Assembly (NCBI RefSeq): GCF_001905125.1
Contig: NZ_LWLE01000013.1
Span: 86,916 to 150,915, forward strand
Length of the DNA stretch: 64,000 nucleotides
Direction of reading: 5' to 3'
Origin: Streptomyces sp. TSRI0281
GTDB taxonomy: Bacteria; Actinomycetota; Actinomycetes; Streptomycetales; Streptomycetaceae
Shown: positions 8,231 through 16,733 of the stretch, one piece after another
Position numbering within the stretch: position 1 is the first letter of the stretch
Layout of the letters: the number at the start of each line of letters is the position of its first letter
Position numbers and translations under genes: made by a program
Notes under the pieces: model-generated
What the model was told of the DNA's origin: nothing
What the model saw: only the letters and a program-made list of their open reading frames with translations
The model's database searches: none

Positions 8231-9778
8231 GTGTCGGCCAGCACATCCCGTACGCTCCCGCCGGAGATCGCCGAGTCCGAGTCTGTGATGGCGCTCATCG
8301 AGCGGGGAAAGGCTGATGGGCAGATCGCCGGCGATGACGTGCGTCGGGCCTTCGAGGCTGACCAGATTCCGCCAACCCAGTGGAAGAATGTTCTGCGCAG
8401 CCTCAACCAGATCCTCGAGGAAGAGGGTGTGACGCTGATGGTCAGTGCCGCGGAGTCGCCGAAGCGCGCCCGCAAGAGCGTCGCAGCGAAGAGCCCGGTC
8501 AAGCGCACCGCCACCAAGACTGTCGCGGCGAAGACGACCGTGACGAGGACCGTCGCGGCCACTGCCGCTTCGACGTCCGAGAGCGCGGACGCGGTGGCCG
8601 ACGACGCCACTGCGGCCGCTCCCGCGAAGAAGACAGCAGCCAAGAAGACGGCTGCCAAGAAGACCGCGGTGAAGAAGACCGCGGCCAAGAAGACAGCAAC
8701 GAAGAAGTCCGGCAAGCAGGACGACGAGCTCCTCGACGGTGACGAGGCGGCCGAGGAAGTCAAGGCCGGCAAGGGTGAGGAAGAGGAGGGCGAGGGCGAG
8801 AACAAGGGCTTCGTCCTCTCCGATGACGACGAGGACGACGCGCCTGCCCAGCAGGTCGCCGTCGCCGGTGCCACGGCCGACCCCGTCAAGGACTACCTGA
8901 AGCAGATCGGCAAGGTCCCTCTCCTCAACGCCGAGCAGGAGGTCGAGCTCGCCAAGCGTATCGAGGCGGGTCTCTTCGCCGAGGACAAACTGGCGAACTC
9001 GGACAAGCTCGCGCCGAAGCTCAAGCGCGAGCTGGAGATCATCGCCGAGGACGGGCGCCGCGCCAAGAACCACCTGCTGGAGGCCAACCTCCGGCTCGTC
9101 GTCTCGCTGGCCAAGCGCTACACCGGCCGCGGCATGCTCTTCCTCGACCTGATCCAGGAGGGCAACCTCGGTCTGATCCGTGCGGTCGAGAAGTTCGACT
9201 ACACCAAGGGCTACAAGTTCTCCACGTACGCCACCTGGTGGATCCGTCAGGCGATCACCCGCGCCATGGCCGACCAGGCCCGCACCATCCGTATCCCGGT
9301 GCACATGGTCGAGGTCATCAACAAGCTCGCGCGCGTGCAGCGCCAGATGCTCCAGGACCTGGGCCGTGAGCCCACTCCGGAGGAGCTGGCCAAGGAGCTC
9401 GACATGACCCCTGAGAAGGTCATCGAGGTCCAGAAGTACGGTCGCGAGCCGATCTCCCTCCACACCCCTCTGGGTGAGGACGGCGACAGCGAGTTCGGTG
9501 ACCTGATCGAGGACTCCGAGGCAGTCGTTCCGGCGGACGCGGTCAGCTTCACGCTCCTCCAGGAGCAGCTGCACTCGGTGCTCGACACGCTCTCGGAGCG
9601 TGAGGCCGGCGTGGTCTCGATGCGTTTCGGTCTCACCGACGGTCAGCCGAAGACGCTGGACGAGATCGGCAAGGTCTACGGCGTGACGCGTGAGCGCATC
9701 CGTCAGATCGAGTCGAAGACCATGTCGAAGCTTCGTCACCCGTCGCGTTCCCAGGTGCTGCGCGACTACCTCGACTAG
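8231..9778 (+). CDS. hrdB: Principal RNA polymerase sigma factor HrdB
   Basis: This 515-residue sigma-70 group 1 factor directs housekeeping transcription. The start is the GTG at 8231 (protein begins with SASTSRTLPP after the initiator) with GAGAGG six bases upstream, matching the known HrdB N-terminus; a TTG six bases earlier is less likely. Residues 133-159 are a run of KKTAA-type pentads, followed by an acidic stretch to about residue 205. Region 1.2 begins at DPVKDYLKQIG, region 2.4 contains the YATWWIRQAITRA segment, and region 4.2 has VTRERIRQIESK. The Lys/Ala-rich and acidic insertion between regions 1.1 and 1.2 is typical of HrdB. A strong hairpin terminator follows. Confidence 0.98.
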   Translation: MSASTSRTLPPEIAESESVMALIERGKADGQIAGDDVRRAFEADQIPPTQWKNVLRSLNQILEEEGVTLMVSAAESPKRARKSVAAKSPVKRTATKTVAAKTTVTRTVAATAASTSESADAVADDATAAAPAKKTAAKKTAAKKTAVKKTAAKKTATKKSGKQDDELLDGDEAAEEVKAGKGEEEEGEGENKGFVLSDDDEDDAPAQQVAVAGATADPVKDYLKQIGKVPLLNAEQEVELAKRIEAGLFAEDKLANSDKLAPKLKRELEIIAEDGRRAKNHLLEANLRLVVSLAKRYTGRGMLFLDLIQEGNLGLIRAVEKFDYTKGYKFSTYATWWIRQAITRAMADQARTIRIPVHMVEVINKLARVQRQMLQDLGREPTPEELAKELDMTPEKVIEVQKYGREPISLHTPLGEDGDSEFGDLIEDSEAVVPADAVSFTLLQEQLHSVLDTLSEREAGVVSMRFGLTDGQPKTLDEIGKVYGVTRERIRQIESKTMSKLRHPSRSQVLRDYLD

Positions 9779-9799
9779 GCCGAGGCCGAACAGAGCGAC

Positions 9800-9851
9800 A
9801 CACAGGCCGAGGGCCCGGTACCCCAGGGGGAGCCGGGCCCTCGGCCTGTGT
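9800..9851 (+). terminator. Hairpin terminator after hrdB
   Basis: A perfect 19-bp stem (9800-9818 with 9833-9851) closes a 14-nt loop 22 bp after the hrdB stop codon. No T-run follows, as usual for high-GC actinobacterial terminators. Confidence 0.85.
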
Positions 9852-9890
9852 CGCTCCGCGTGCCCTGTGCGGGTGCGGGCACCTCTGCAC

Positions 9891-9926
9891 TGGACAACTC
9901 TGAGTGAACCTTGTCCACCGTAGAGT
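9891..9926 (+). promoter_or_regulatory. Inverted repeat and -10 box upstream of the protease gene
   Basis: TGGACAA (9891-9897) and TTGTCCA (9911-9917) form a perfect 7-bp inverted repeat with centres 20 bp apart, two helical turns, just upstream of a plausible -10 box TAGAGT (9921-9926). The start codon is at 9938, leaving a very short leader. This looks like an operator for a dimeric regulator. Confidence 0.4.
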
Positions 9927-9937
9927 CAGGAGTCCAT

Positions 9938-10768
9938 ATGTCCCGCACCGTCGCCCCCGCCCTGACGGGGGCGCTCGCCCTGGCCGCCGCGGCGGCACTG
10001 ATGCCGTTCGGATCCCCGGCCGCCGCGGCCGCGGACACCATCATCATCGGCGGACAGCCCGCCACCGTGGCGGAAAGCCCTTGGGTGGTGGCCCTGTCGA
10101 GCCGTGACCGGTTCGGAGGTACGCGCGCCGGTCAGTTCTGCGGCGCGGTGGCCGTGGCCCCGACGAAGGTGCTGACGGCCGCCCACTGTCTGAGCGGCGA
10201 GGTGCTCGGTGGTGATGTGGGCCAGGTGCGCGATCTGCGGATCATCGCGGGCCGGGACCAGCTGCGCGGTTCCGGTGGTCAGGAGATTCCGGTACGGGAG
10301 GCCTGGGCCAATCCGGGGTACGACCCGGTCACGAATGCCGGTGACTTCGCGGTGCTCACTCTGGCCACGGCCCTGCCGGAGAGCAGCGTGATCGCGATGG
10401 CCCGGGAGGGCGACGCCGCCTACGCCACGGGGACCGATGCGGTGGTCTACGGGTGGGGTGACACGACCGGCGGCGGGACATACGCGTCAGCTCTGCGCTC
10501 CGCCCGTGTCCAGCTTCTCCCGGACAGTGAGTGCGCCCGGGCGTACCCGGGCGGCCAGGAGGGCGCCTACGACGCCTCAGCGATGCTCTGTGCGGGCGAT
10601 CCGGAGGGCGGGCACGACGCATGCCAGGGAGACAGCGGCGGGCCTCTGGTGGCCCGTGGGCGGCTTGTGGGCCTGGTCTCCTGGGGCAGCGGCTGCGGGC
10701 ACGCCGACAGCCCAGGGGTGTACACCCGGATCTCCGCTGCCATTGGCTGGGCGGCGGGCCGGATCTGA
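9938..10768 (+). CDS. Secreted trypsin-like serine protease (S1A)
   Basis: This 276-residue chymotrypsin-fold protease has a signal peptide (residues 1-32, hydrophobic Ala-rich core ending AAAAAD). The mature enzyme probably begins near IIIGG. The catalytic triad is His83 (TAAHC), Asp136 (NAGDFAVL) and Ser233 (GDSGGP). Asp228, six residues before the Ser, sits at the S1 pocket position that gives trypsin-like Lys/Arg specificity. Paired cysteines flank the active site. The ATG at 9938 follows AGGAG at 9928-9932. It is a single gene between hrdB and a converging small gene. Expected to act outside the cell. Confidence 0.93.
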   Translation: MSRTVAPALTGALALAAAAALMPFGSPAAAAADTIIIGGQPATVAESPWVVALSSRDRFGGTRAGQFCGAVAVAPTKVLTAAHCLSGEVLGGDVGQVRDLRIIAGRDQLRGSGGQEIPVREAWANPGYDPVTNAGDFAVLTLATALPESSVIAMAREGDAAYATGTDAVVYGWGDTTGGGTYASALRSARVQLLPDSECARAYPGGQEGAYDASAMLCAGDPEGGHDACQGDSGGPLVARGRLVGLVSWGSGCGHADSPGVYTRISAAIGWAAGRI

Positions 10769-10793
10769 ACCGAAGGGCCGCGGAACGACGAGA

Positions 10794-10827
10794 ACGGGCG
10801 GCTCCCCCTCATCGGGGAGTCGCCCGT
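10794..10827. terminator. Bidirectional hairpin between converging genes
   Basis: A 14-bp stem with one G-U-type mismatch (10794-10807 with 10814-10827) and a 6-nt loop lies between the protease gene and the converging zinc-ribbon gene. Confidence 0.75.
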
Positions 10828-10872
10828 CGGCCGGTCCTGGACCGGCCCCTGGCTCGTCGTGGATGCGAGGTC

Positions 10873-11106
10873 TCAGTGTTGTTCCTCTTCGGCGGCACTG
10901 GCCTGTACGGCGGTGAGCCGGTCCGTCTCATCCTGTATTTCCGCGGCGATCTTCTTGAGTTCCGGCTCGAACTTGCGTCCGTGGTGGGCGCAGAAGAGCA
11001 GTTCACCGCCACTGATCAGGACGACGCGCAGATATGCCTGGGCGCCGCAACGGTCACAGCGGTCTGCTGCGGTCAGCGGGCTCGCGGGGGTCAGAACAGT
11101 AGTCAC
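10873..11106 (-). CDS. Small zinc-ribbon-like protein (DUF7455 type)
   Basis: This 77-residue cytoplasmic protein of unknown function is common in actinobacteria. C17 and C20 (CDRC) with C39 and H42 (FCAHH) are spaced like a small zinc site. The rest is helical with a charged C-terminus. The GTG start at 11106 is preceded by AGAAGAGG on the minus strand. It lies divergent from parE. The family match is from memory of the conserved CDRCGAQA motif. Confidence 0.8.
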   Translation of the reverse strand: MTTVLTPASPLTAADRCDRCGAQAYLRVVLISGGELLFCAHHGRKFEPELKKIAAEIQDETDRLTAVQASAAEEEQH

Positions 11107-11359
11107 GTCGCCTCTTCTCTAGCTCGACGAGCTGTCGTACCAGGGTCAACATCCAACCAGGCCGAAAACGTTCCCGCTCGTGGCTTTTCTTCGAAACTTC
11201 TTCTCAGGATGGCTGTCTGTTGACGGTTGGCGGCGAATGTGCCGTATTGCGTAGCGCTACGGTTTCGCGTTGCTTGTCTTGGGTCAGTCCGCCGGCCGGC
11301 TTGCCGGTTGTTCATGAGGACGTGCCCGGAGCCTAAATGGTTCATGCCTCGAAGGGAAC

Positions 11360-11397
11360 GTGATGTGCACGTCACTCCAACGAATGATCGAACATTC
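11360..11397. promoter_or_regulatory. Two palindromes in the DUF7455-parE divergent region
   Basis: GTGATGTGCACGTCAC (11360-11375) is a 16-bp palindrome with one mismatched pair. GAATG-N6-CATTC (11382-11397) is a second, perfect inverted repeat. They lie in a 444-bp gap (11107-11550) that otherwise holds no gene. A possible -10 box TAGCAT follows near 11424. Either could be an operator for parE or for the divergent small gene. Confidence 0.35.
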
Positions 11398-11550
11398 ATG
11401 CGAGCCTGGAAGCGGCTCGACTAGCATGAGGATTCCCCGAGGGTGGCGTTACAACCGCTCTACCAGGCCTCGGTAGGCTCTCAGCGGCTACCGAAGCCGA
11501 GCCCGTTACCCACTTGGGCCCCAAATGAAATTCAGCGAGGAGCGAACCGC

Positions 11551-13683
11551 GTGACCGCCGATACGTCCGTGCCGTCCACTGCGCTGCTGACCGGAGCAGG
11601 CGGCGCCGTGGACAGGGACAGCTCCAACTACACCGCGCGGCACCTTCTCGTGCTCGAAGGGCTCGAGGCGGTTCGCAAGCGCCCCGGGATGTACATCGGG
11701 TCCACCGACAGCCGCGGCCTCATGCACTGCCTCTGGGAGATCATCGACAACTCGGTCGATGAGGCACTCGGCGGGTACTGCGACAACATCGAGGTCATCC
11801 TTCACGACGACTCGTCCGTCGAGGTGCGCGACAACGGTCGTGGCATCCCGGTCGACGTGGAGCCCAAGACCGGTCTGTCCGGCATCGAAGTCGTCATGAC
11901 CAAGCTGCACGCCGGCGGCAAGTTCGGCGGCGGTTCCTACGCGGCCTCGGGCGGCCTGCACGGTGTGGGCGCCTCCGTCGTCAACGCGCTCTCCGCCCGC
12001 CTGGACGTCGAGGTCGACCGCAACAGCGCGACCCACTCCATCAGCTTCCGGCGCGGCGTCCCCGGCATGTTCACGGAGCAGGGGCCGGACAGCCCGTTCG
12101 ATCCGGCCAATGGCCTGCGCAAGGCGAAGCGGGTTCCGAAGACCCGTACCGGTACCCGGGTGAGGTACTGGGCGGACCGCCAGATCTTCCTCAAGGACGC
12201 CAAGCTCAATCTGGAGAACCTGTACCAGCGGGCCCGCCAGACTGCGTTCCTCGTCCCCGGCCTCACGATCGTCGTGCGCGACGAGCGGGGGATCGATGGC
12301 GAGGGCAAGACGGAGGAGATCTTCCGTTTCGACGGCGGGATCAGCGAATTCTGTGAGTACCTGGCTCAGGACAAGGCCGTCTGCGACGTCCAGCGCCTGA
12401 CCGGAACGGGTACGTTCAAGGAGACGGTCCCGGTCCTCGACGATCGCGGGCACATGACCCCGACCGAGGTCACCCGTGAGCTCGGTGTGGACATCGCGCT
12501 GCGCTGGGGCACCGGCTACGACACCAACGTCAAGTCCTTCGTCAACATCATCGCCACCCCCAAGGGCGGCACCCACATGTCTGGATTCGAGCGTTCGCTC
12601 ACCAAGACGGTCAACGAGGTGCTGCGCTCCGCCAAGATGCTGCGGGTGGCCGAGGACGACGTCGTCAAGGACGACGCCCTGGAAGGCCTCACGGCGGTCG
12701 TCACCGTACGGCTCGCGGAACCACAGTTCGAAGGGCAGACCAAGGAGGTGCTCGGCACCTCGGCCGCCAACCGGATCGTCGCCAATGTGGTGGCCAAGGA
12801 GCTCAAGGCGTTCCTGACCTCGACGAAGCGGGACGCCAAGGCCCAGGCCAGGGCGGTGCTCGAAAAGGCGGTGGCAGCCGCCCGTACACGCATCGCGGCA
12901 CGTCAGCACAAGGACGCCCAGCGCCGCAAGACCGCGCTGGAGTCCTCCTCGCTGCCGGCCAAGCTCGCCGACTGCCGCAGCGACGACGTGGACCGCAGCG
13001 AGCTCTTCATCGTCGAGGGCGACTCGGCGCTCGGTACGGCCAAGCTGGCCCGGAACAGTGAATTCCAGGCCCTGCTGCCGATCCGGGGCAAGATCCTCAA
13101 TGTCCAGAAGTCATCCGTCTCGGACATGCTCAAGAACGCCGAGTGCGGCGCCATCATCCAGGTCATAGGGGCGGGGTCCGGGCGGACCTTCGACATCGAC
13201 TCCGCCCGCTACGGCAAGATCGTCCTGCTGGTCGACGCCGATGTCGACGGCGCCCACATCCGATGCCTGCTGCTGACCCTTTTCCAGCGGTACATGCGTC
13301 CGATGGTCGAGGCGGGACGCGTGTTCGCCGCGGTTCCGCCGCTGCACCGGATCGAACTGGTCCAGCCCAAGAAGGGCCAGGACAAGTACATCTACACGTA
13401 CTCCGACGGTGAACTGCGCCAGACGCTGCTGGAGCTCCAGCGCAAGAACGTCCGGTACAAGGACTCGATCCAGCGCTACAAGGGTCTCGGCGAGATGGAC
13501 GCCGACCAGTTGGCGGAGACCACCATGGATCCGCGCCACCGCACGCTGCGCCGGATCAACATCGGGGACCTGGAATCCTCCGAGCAGGTCTTCGATCTGC
13601 TGATGGGCAACGAGGTCGCCCCCCGCAAGGAGTTCATCACCAGCTCGGCGGCCACGTTGGACCGCTCGCGCATCGACGTCTGA
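11551..13683 (+). CDS. parE: DNA topoisomerase IV subunit B
   Basis: This 710-residue type IIA topoisomerase ATPase subunit partners with ParC, encoded at 24482-26935. The GHKL ATPase domain has the motif EIIDNSVDEA and the glycine-rich lid GGLHGVGASVVNA. The TOPRIM domain has the EGDSA and DADVDGAH metal-binding motifs and the RGKILNV segment, and the conserved RYKGLGEM lies near the C-terminus. There is no gyrase-B-specific insertion. The GTG at 11551 is preceded by GAGGAG; longer in-frame upstream extension to 11443 is unlikely. The enzyme decatenates daughter chromosomes. In Streptomyces parE and parC are separated, as here. Confidence 0.95.
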   Translation: MTADTSVPSTALLTGAGGAVDRDSSNYTARHLLVLEGLEAVRKRPGMYIGSTDSRGLMHCLWEIIDNSVDEALGGYCDNIEVILHDDSSVEVRDNGRGIPVDVEPKTGLSGIEVVMTKLHAGGKFGGGSYAASGGLHGVGASVVNALSARLDVEVDRNSATHSISFRRGVPGMFTEQGPDSPFDPANGLRKAKRVPKTRTGTRVRYWADRQIFLKDAKLNLENLYQRARQTAFLVPGLTIVVRDERGIDGEGKTEEIFRFDGGISEFCEYLAQDKAVCDVQRLTGTGTFKETVPVLDDRGHMTPTEVTRELGVDIALRWGTGYDTNVKSFVNIIATPKGGTHMSGFERSLTKTVNEVLRSAKMLRVAEDDVVKDDALEGLTAVVTVRLAEPQFEGQTKEVLGTSAANRIVANVVAKELKAFLTSTKRDAKAQARAVLEKAVAAARTRIAARQHKDAQRRKTALESSSLPAKLADCRSDDVDRSELFIVEGDSALGTAKLARNSEFQALLPIRGKILNVQKSSVSDMLKNAECGAIIQVIGAGSGRTFDIDSARYGKIVLLVDADVDGAHIRCLLLTLFQRYMRPMVEAGRVFAAVPPLHRIELVQPKKGQDKYIYTYSDGELRQTLLELQRKNVRYKDSIQRYKGLGEMDADQLAETTMDPRHRTLRRINIGDLESSEQVFDLLMGNEVAPRKEFITSSAATLDRSRIDV

Positions 13684-13685
13684 CA

Positions 13686-13723
13686 GGTCTCCACCCGTGG
13701 GTGGAGACCACGTCTCCACCCAC
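13686..13723 (+). terminator. Overlapping alternative hairpins after parE
   Basis: GGTCTCCACCC (13686-13696) pairs with GGGTGGAGACC (13699-13709), but the second arm can also pair with GTCTCCACCCAC (13712-13723). Three copies of one 11-mer in alternating orientation thus give two mutually exclusive stems. Either would act as a terminator for parE. Confidence 0.65.
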
Positions 13724-13806
13724 GATCAACCCCCGGGCCGATCTGCCGGCCCCGGCGACTCCGTAGCGTCGAAGGCGATGAACCTTCCCGCACTTCGGAG
13801 GCTGCC

Positions 13807-14325
13807 ATGTCCGGGCTCTTCAACGTCCTGGTGATCGTCGCCGTCATCGCTCTCGTCGTGGTCCGCCAGTTCTCCGCGCGGCGGATCGCCGAGGACAAGC
13901 GATGGTGGCTTCTGCCGGGCGTTCTGCTTGTTCTCTCCGTGCGTGAGAAGGGGCTGACCGATCCGCGCCACGAGGTGCTGTCCCTGGTGATTCTCGGGGC
14001 CGGACTCCTGGTGGGGCTGGTCACCGGCGCCGGCTGGGGCTGGACGGCCCGGCTGTGGCGCGAGCAGGACGGCACGCTGTGGAGCCGAGGCACCGGAGCC
14101 ACCGTCTTCGTCTGGACCGGCGGAGTGGCTCTGCGGGCGGCTCTGGCCGGGGGAGCGCTGCTGCTGGGCATACACCAGGGCACCGCCGCACTGCTGGCCG
14201 CACTCGCCATGACGCTGTTCGCACGCGGTGGGGTGCTGACCTGGCGGGCCCGGCAGATGCGTCCGTCGTACGGTGTCGCCGCCCAGGGCATATCGGCGCA
14301 ATCGGCCTGGAAGGACCGCGTGTGA
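13807..14325 (+). CDS. DUF1453-type membrane protein
   Basis: This 172-residue integral membrane protein has about four hydrophobic segments (residues 5-20, 33-45, 57-75, 100-140). It is first in a three-gene operon with a histidine kinase and response regulator, joined by 4-bp stop/start overlaps (GTGA), so translation is coupled. Its role is unknown; the tight coupling suggests it assists or modulates the sensor kinase. The family name is recalled from similar proteins (CcdC/DUF1453 type) and is less certain than the operon structure. Confidence 0.7.
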   Translation: MSGLFNVLVIVAVIALVVVRQFSARRIAEDKRWWLLPGVLLVLSVREKGLTDPRHEVLSLVILGAGLLVGLVTGAGWGWTARLWREQDGTLWSRGTGATVFVWTGGVALRAALAGGALLLGIHQGTAALLAALAMTLFARGGVLTWRARQMRPSYGVAAQGISAQSAWKDRV

Positions 14326-15485
14326 CCCGCAGCGCCTGGACGAGCTGGCCGTCCCGGGAAGCCCTCGCCAGGATGAACCGGACCCATCACCGGGCCATGA
14401 TCGGGTGGGCCGTGCGGGTCGCCGTGCTGGCAGGTCTGCTCTGGAGCACCTACAACGACACGGGATTCGGGCCCTGGGGGATCGTGACCGGCCTGCTGGG
14501 AGTGGCAGGCTGCGCCGTGGCCGCACGGGCCTTCCTCCGCACCACTCTGCATCACCGCCTGTGGCCGTCGCTGGCGCTGCTGGTGCTCCTCCTGCTCGCG
14601 GCGTTCGGAGCACAGGAAGCGGGGGCCGGGATGCTCGCCGCGGTGCTGTGGTGCGGATGTGCGGTCACGGCTCTGGAGCGGCTCCCGCTCAGCGCGGCCG
14701 TGCCGTCCACGCTGGTGGCCCTCGGCGCCTACGCGGTCGTCGAGGGCGACGGGTGGCTGACCACGGCGGTCACCACCGGGGGGCTCTGCCTTGCGGGGTA
14801 TGTCCTGCGGCTCGACGCGGAGGCCCGCGGCAACAGTCAGCGGCTTCTGGAGCAGGAGCGGGCCGCGAGGGTGGCAGAGGCCGGGACGGCCGCGTTGGAC
14901 GAGCGTTCCAGGATCGCCCGCGAGATCCACGACGTGCTTGCCCACAGTCTCTCCGCACAGCTCGTGCATCTGGAGGCGGCCCGGCTGCTGATCGAGCGGG
15001 AACCGCCCGGCGAGTTCCGGGATCAGGTTCTGGCACGGGTGGTCGCCGCCCGGTCCATGGCGCGGGACGGGCTCACGGAGACCAGGCAGGCGCTCTCCGC
15101 GCTGCGTGGGGAGATGACCCCGGTGGAGGACTTCCTGCGCCATCTGATGGTCGCCGACCCGGCCCGGGTGACCGTGCGGGGAGAGCGCAGGCACCTGCCG
15201 GTGGAAGCGTCCCAGGCGATCAGGAGGGTGGCGCAGGAGGCGTTGACCAACGCACGCAAGCACGCGCCGGGGTCCACCGTGCTCGTGACGCTGGAGTACC
15301 TGCCTGACGCGATCGCCCTGGAAGTACGCGATTCGGGTGGTTGCCGGTCCGCGGACGAGCTGACTGTCAGCGGCTCCGGTTACGGTCTGCTGGGGATGAG
15401 GGAGCGCGCTGAACTGCTCGGCGGGACGCTGGACGCCGGGCCGGGTGAGGAGGGGTTCGTGGTGAATCTGCGGGTGCCCGCGTGA
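14322..15485 (+). CDS. NarL-class sensor histidine kinase
   Basis: This 387-residue membrane histidine kinase starts at GTG 14322, overlapping the previous stop codon by 4 bp. Five or six hydrophobic segments fill residues 28-160 with no large extracellular domain, so it probably senses something in or near the membrane. The HisKA_3 phosphoacceptor is His203 in REIHDVLAHSL. The ATPase domain has an N-box (QEALTNARKHA) and a G-box (GYGLLGMRERAELLGG). It phosphorylates the LuxR-type regulator encoded next. Confidence 0.9.
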   Translation: MTRSAWTSWPSREALARMNRTHHRAMIGWAVRVAVLAGLLWSTYNDTGFGPWGIVTGLLGVAGCAVAARAFLRTTLHHRLWPSLALLVLLLLAAFGAQEAGAGMLAAVLWCGCAVTALERLPLSAAVPSTLVALGAYAVVEGDGWLTTAVTTGGLCLAGYVLRLDAEARGNSQRLLEQERAARVAEAGTAALDERSRIAREIHDVLAHSLSAQLVHLEAARLLIEREPPGEFRDQVLARVVAARSMARDGLTETRQALSALRGEMTPVEDFLRHLMVADPARVTVRGERRHLPVEASQAIRRVAQEALTNARKHAPGSTVLVTLEYLPDAIALEVRDSGGCRSADELTVSGSGYGLLGMRERAELLGGTLDAGPGEEGFVVNLRVPA

Positions 15486-16159
15486 GCGCGCGGGTAGTGG
15501 TCGCCGACGATCAGGCGGTGGTCCGCGAAGGCATCGTCATGCTGCTGGGGCTGCTGCCCGGAATCGAGGTGATCGGATCGGCGAAGGACGGGGACGAGGC
15601 GGTCCGGCTCGTGGCCGAGCTCGCCCCGGATGTCGTCCTGATGGACCTGCGGATGCCCCGCTGCGACGGGGTGGAGGCGACACGACGTATCCGCCAGGAG
15701 TTCCCCGGCACGCAGGTCGTGGTGCTCACGACCTTCGCGGACGACGACTCGCTCCTCACCGCGCTGCGGGCCGGAGCGCGCGGCTATCTCACCAAGGACT
15801 CCCGGGGCGAAGAGATCGTGCGGGCCATCGAGGCGGTGCTGTCGGGCGAGGCCGGACTGTCCCCCACTGTGCAGAGGCGTCTGGTGGAGCGGGTCACCGC
15901 GGCCCCGGTCCCGGACGCCCGGGACGCCTCGGCGGAGTTGCCCGACGGGCTGACGCCCCGTGAGGCCGAGGTGCTCGTGCTCGCTGCCGAGGGACTGTCC
16001 AATCCCGAGATCGCCCGCAGCCTGCACATCTCGAAGGCGACGGTGAAGACCCATATCAACAACCTCTTCGCCAAGACGGGGGTGCGCGACAGAGCGCAGG
16101 CGGTGCGCTACGCGTACGTTCGGGGACTCGCACACCCGCCCGGATCCCCCGTCACGTGA
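15482..16159 (+). CDS. LuxR-type response regulator
   Basis: This 225-residue NarL/FixJ-family regulator has a receiver domain with phosphoacceptor Asp55 (LMDLRMP), an acidic pair DD at residues 9-10 and a Lys in the LTKDS segment. The C-terminal LuxR helix-turn-helix begins LTPREAEVL and contains HISKATVKTHINNLF. The GTG start overlaps the kinase stop codon by 4 bp, so the two form a coupled pair. Targets are unknown. Confidence 0.92.
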   Translation: MSARVVVADDQAVVREGIVMLLGLLPGIEVIGSAKDGDEAVRLVAELAPDVVLMDLRMPRCDGVEATRRIRQEFPGTQVVVLTTFADDDSLLTALRAGARGYLTKDSRGEEIVRAIEAVLSGEAGLSPTVQRRLVERVTAAPVPDARDASAELPDGLTPREAEVLVLAAEGLSNPEIARSLHISKATVKTHINNLFAKTGVRDRAQAVRYAYVRGLAHPPGSPVT

Positions 16160-16208
16160 AGAGGTGAAGCCCGGCGAATGATGAACCCGGGGTCTTCCCG
16201 ATCTGCCC

Positions 16209-16733
16209 ATGGTTGGCTGCGCGGCCAAGGAGGCCCGCGGGCAAGGGAGTTGCTCGGCGGAGAAGGAAGCAGGGTCCGATGCCGCCGGGGTGCGGCTGGT
16301 TGACCCGTGGTACGACGCGTCGGTTTCCGGCCGGGGCGAGCCGGGCAGCATCGGCCGCGGCGCACCCGGCGGCGTACCGGGACAGGTGGGCCCGCGGCAG
16401 GGGCTCAGCACGGCCGACATCTATGTCGAGGTGCAGCGCAGCGAGGCGTTTCGCGAGGTGCGCCGCCGCTATCGGCGTTTCGTGGTTCCCGCCGTTGCCG
16501 CCTTCCTCCTCTGGTACCTCGCCTATGTCGTCGCGGCGACCACGGCGAGCGGGCTGATGGCCCGCCCCGTGGCGGGTGCCGTCAATGTCGCCATGGTCGC
16601 GGGGCTCGGGCAGTTCCTCACCACGTTCCTGCTCACCTGGGCGTATTCCCGGCACGCGCGACTGCACAGGGACCGGGCGGCGCTCGATCTCCGGTGGGAC
16701 ACCCAGGAGATGACGAGAGGTATCACGCGTTGA
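16209..16733 (+). CDS. DUF485 membrane protein (symporter partner)
   Basis: This 174-residue protein has a ~65-residue soluble N-terminal region followed by the DUF485 core: QRSEAFREVRRRYRRF, then two transmembrane segments at about residues 95-115 and 128-150. DUF485 genes typically precede acetate/organic-acid symporter (ActP-type) genes and probably form a complex with them. Here the next gene is broken, so the protein may have lost its partner. The start at 16209 is uncertain; another in-frame start nearer the conserved part is possible. Confidence 0.8.
   Translation: MVGCAAKEARGQGSCSAEKEAGSDAAGVRLVDPWYDASVSGRGEPGSIGRGAPGGVPGQVGPRQGLSTADIYVEVQRSEAFREVRRRYRRFVVPAVAAFLLWYLAYVVAATTASGLMARPVAGAVNVAMVAGLGQFLTTFLLTWAYSRHARLHRDRAALDLRWDTQEMTRGITR

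Noticed and set aside
12600..12800. Gyrase rather than topoisomerase IV for the 11551 gene
   Set aside because: The gene is shortened to the ParE layout and is matched by a ParC-like gene lacking a canonical GyrA box in the same region; hrdB neighbourhood in Streptomyces also carries parE. A gyrase B identity is less likely but not fully excluded from sequence alone.
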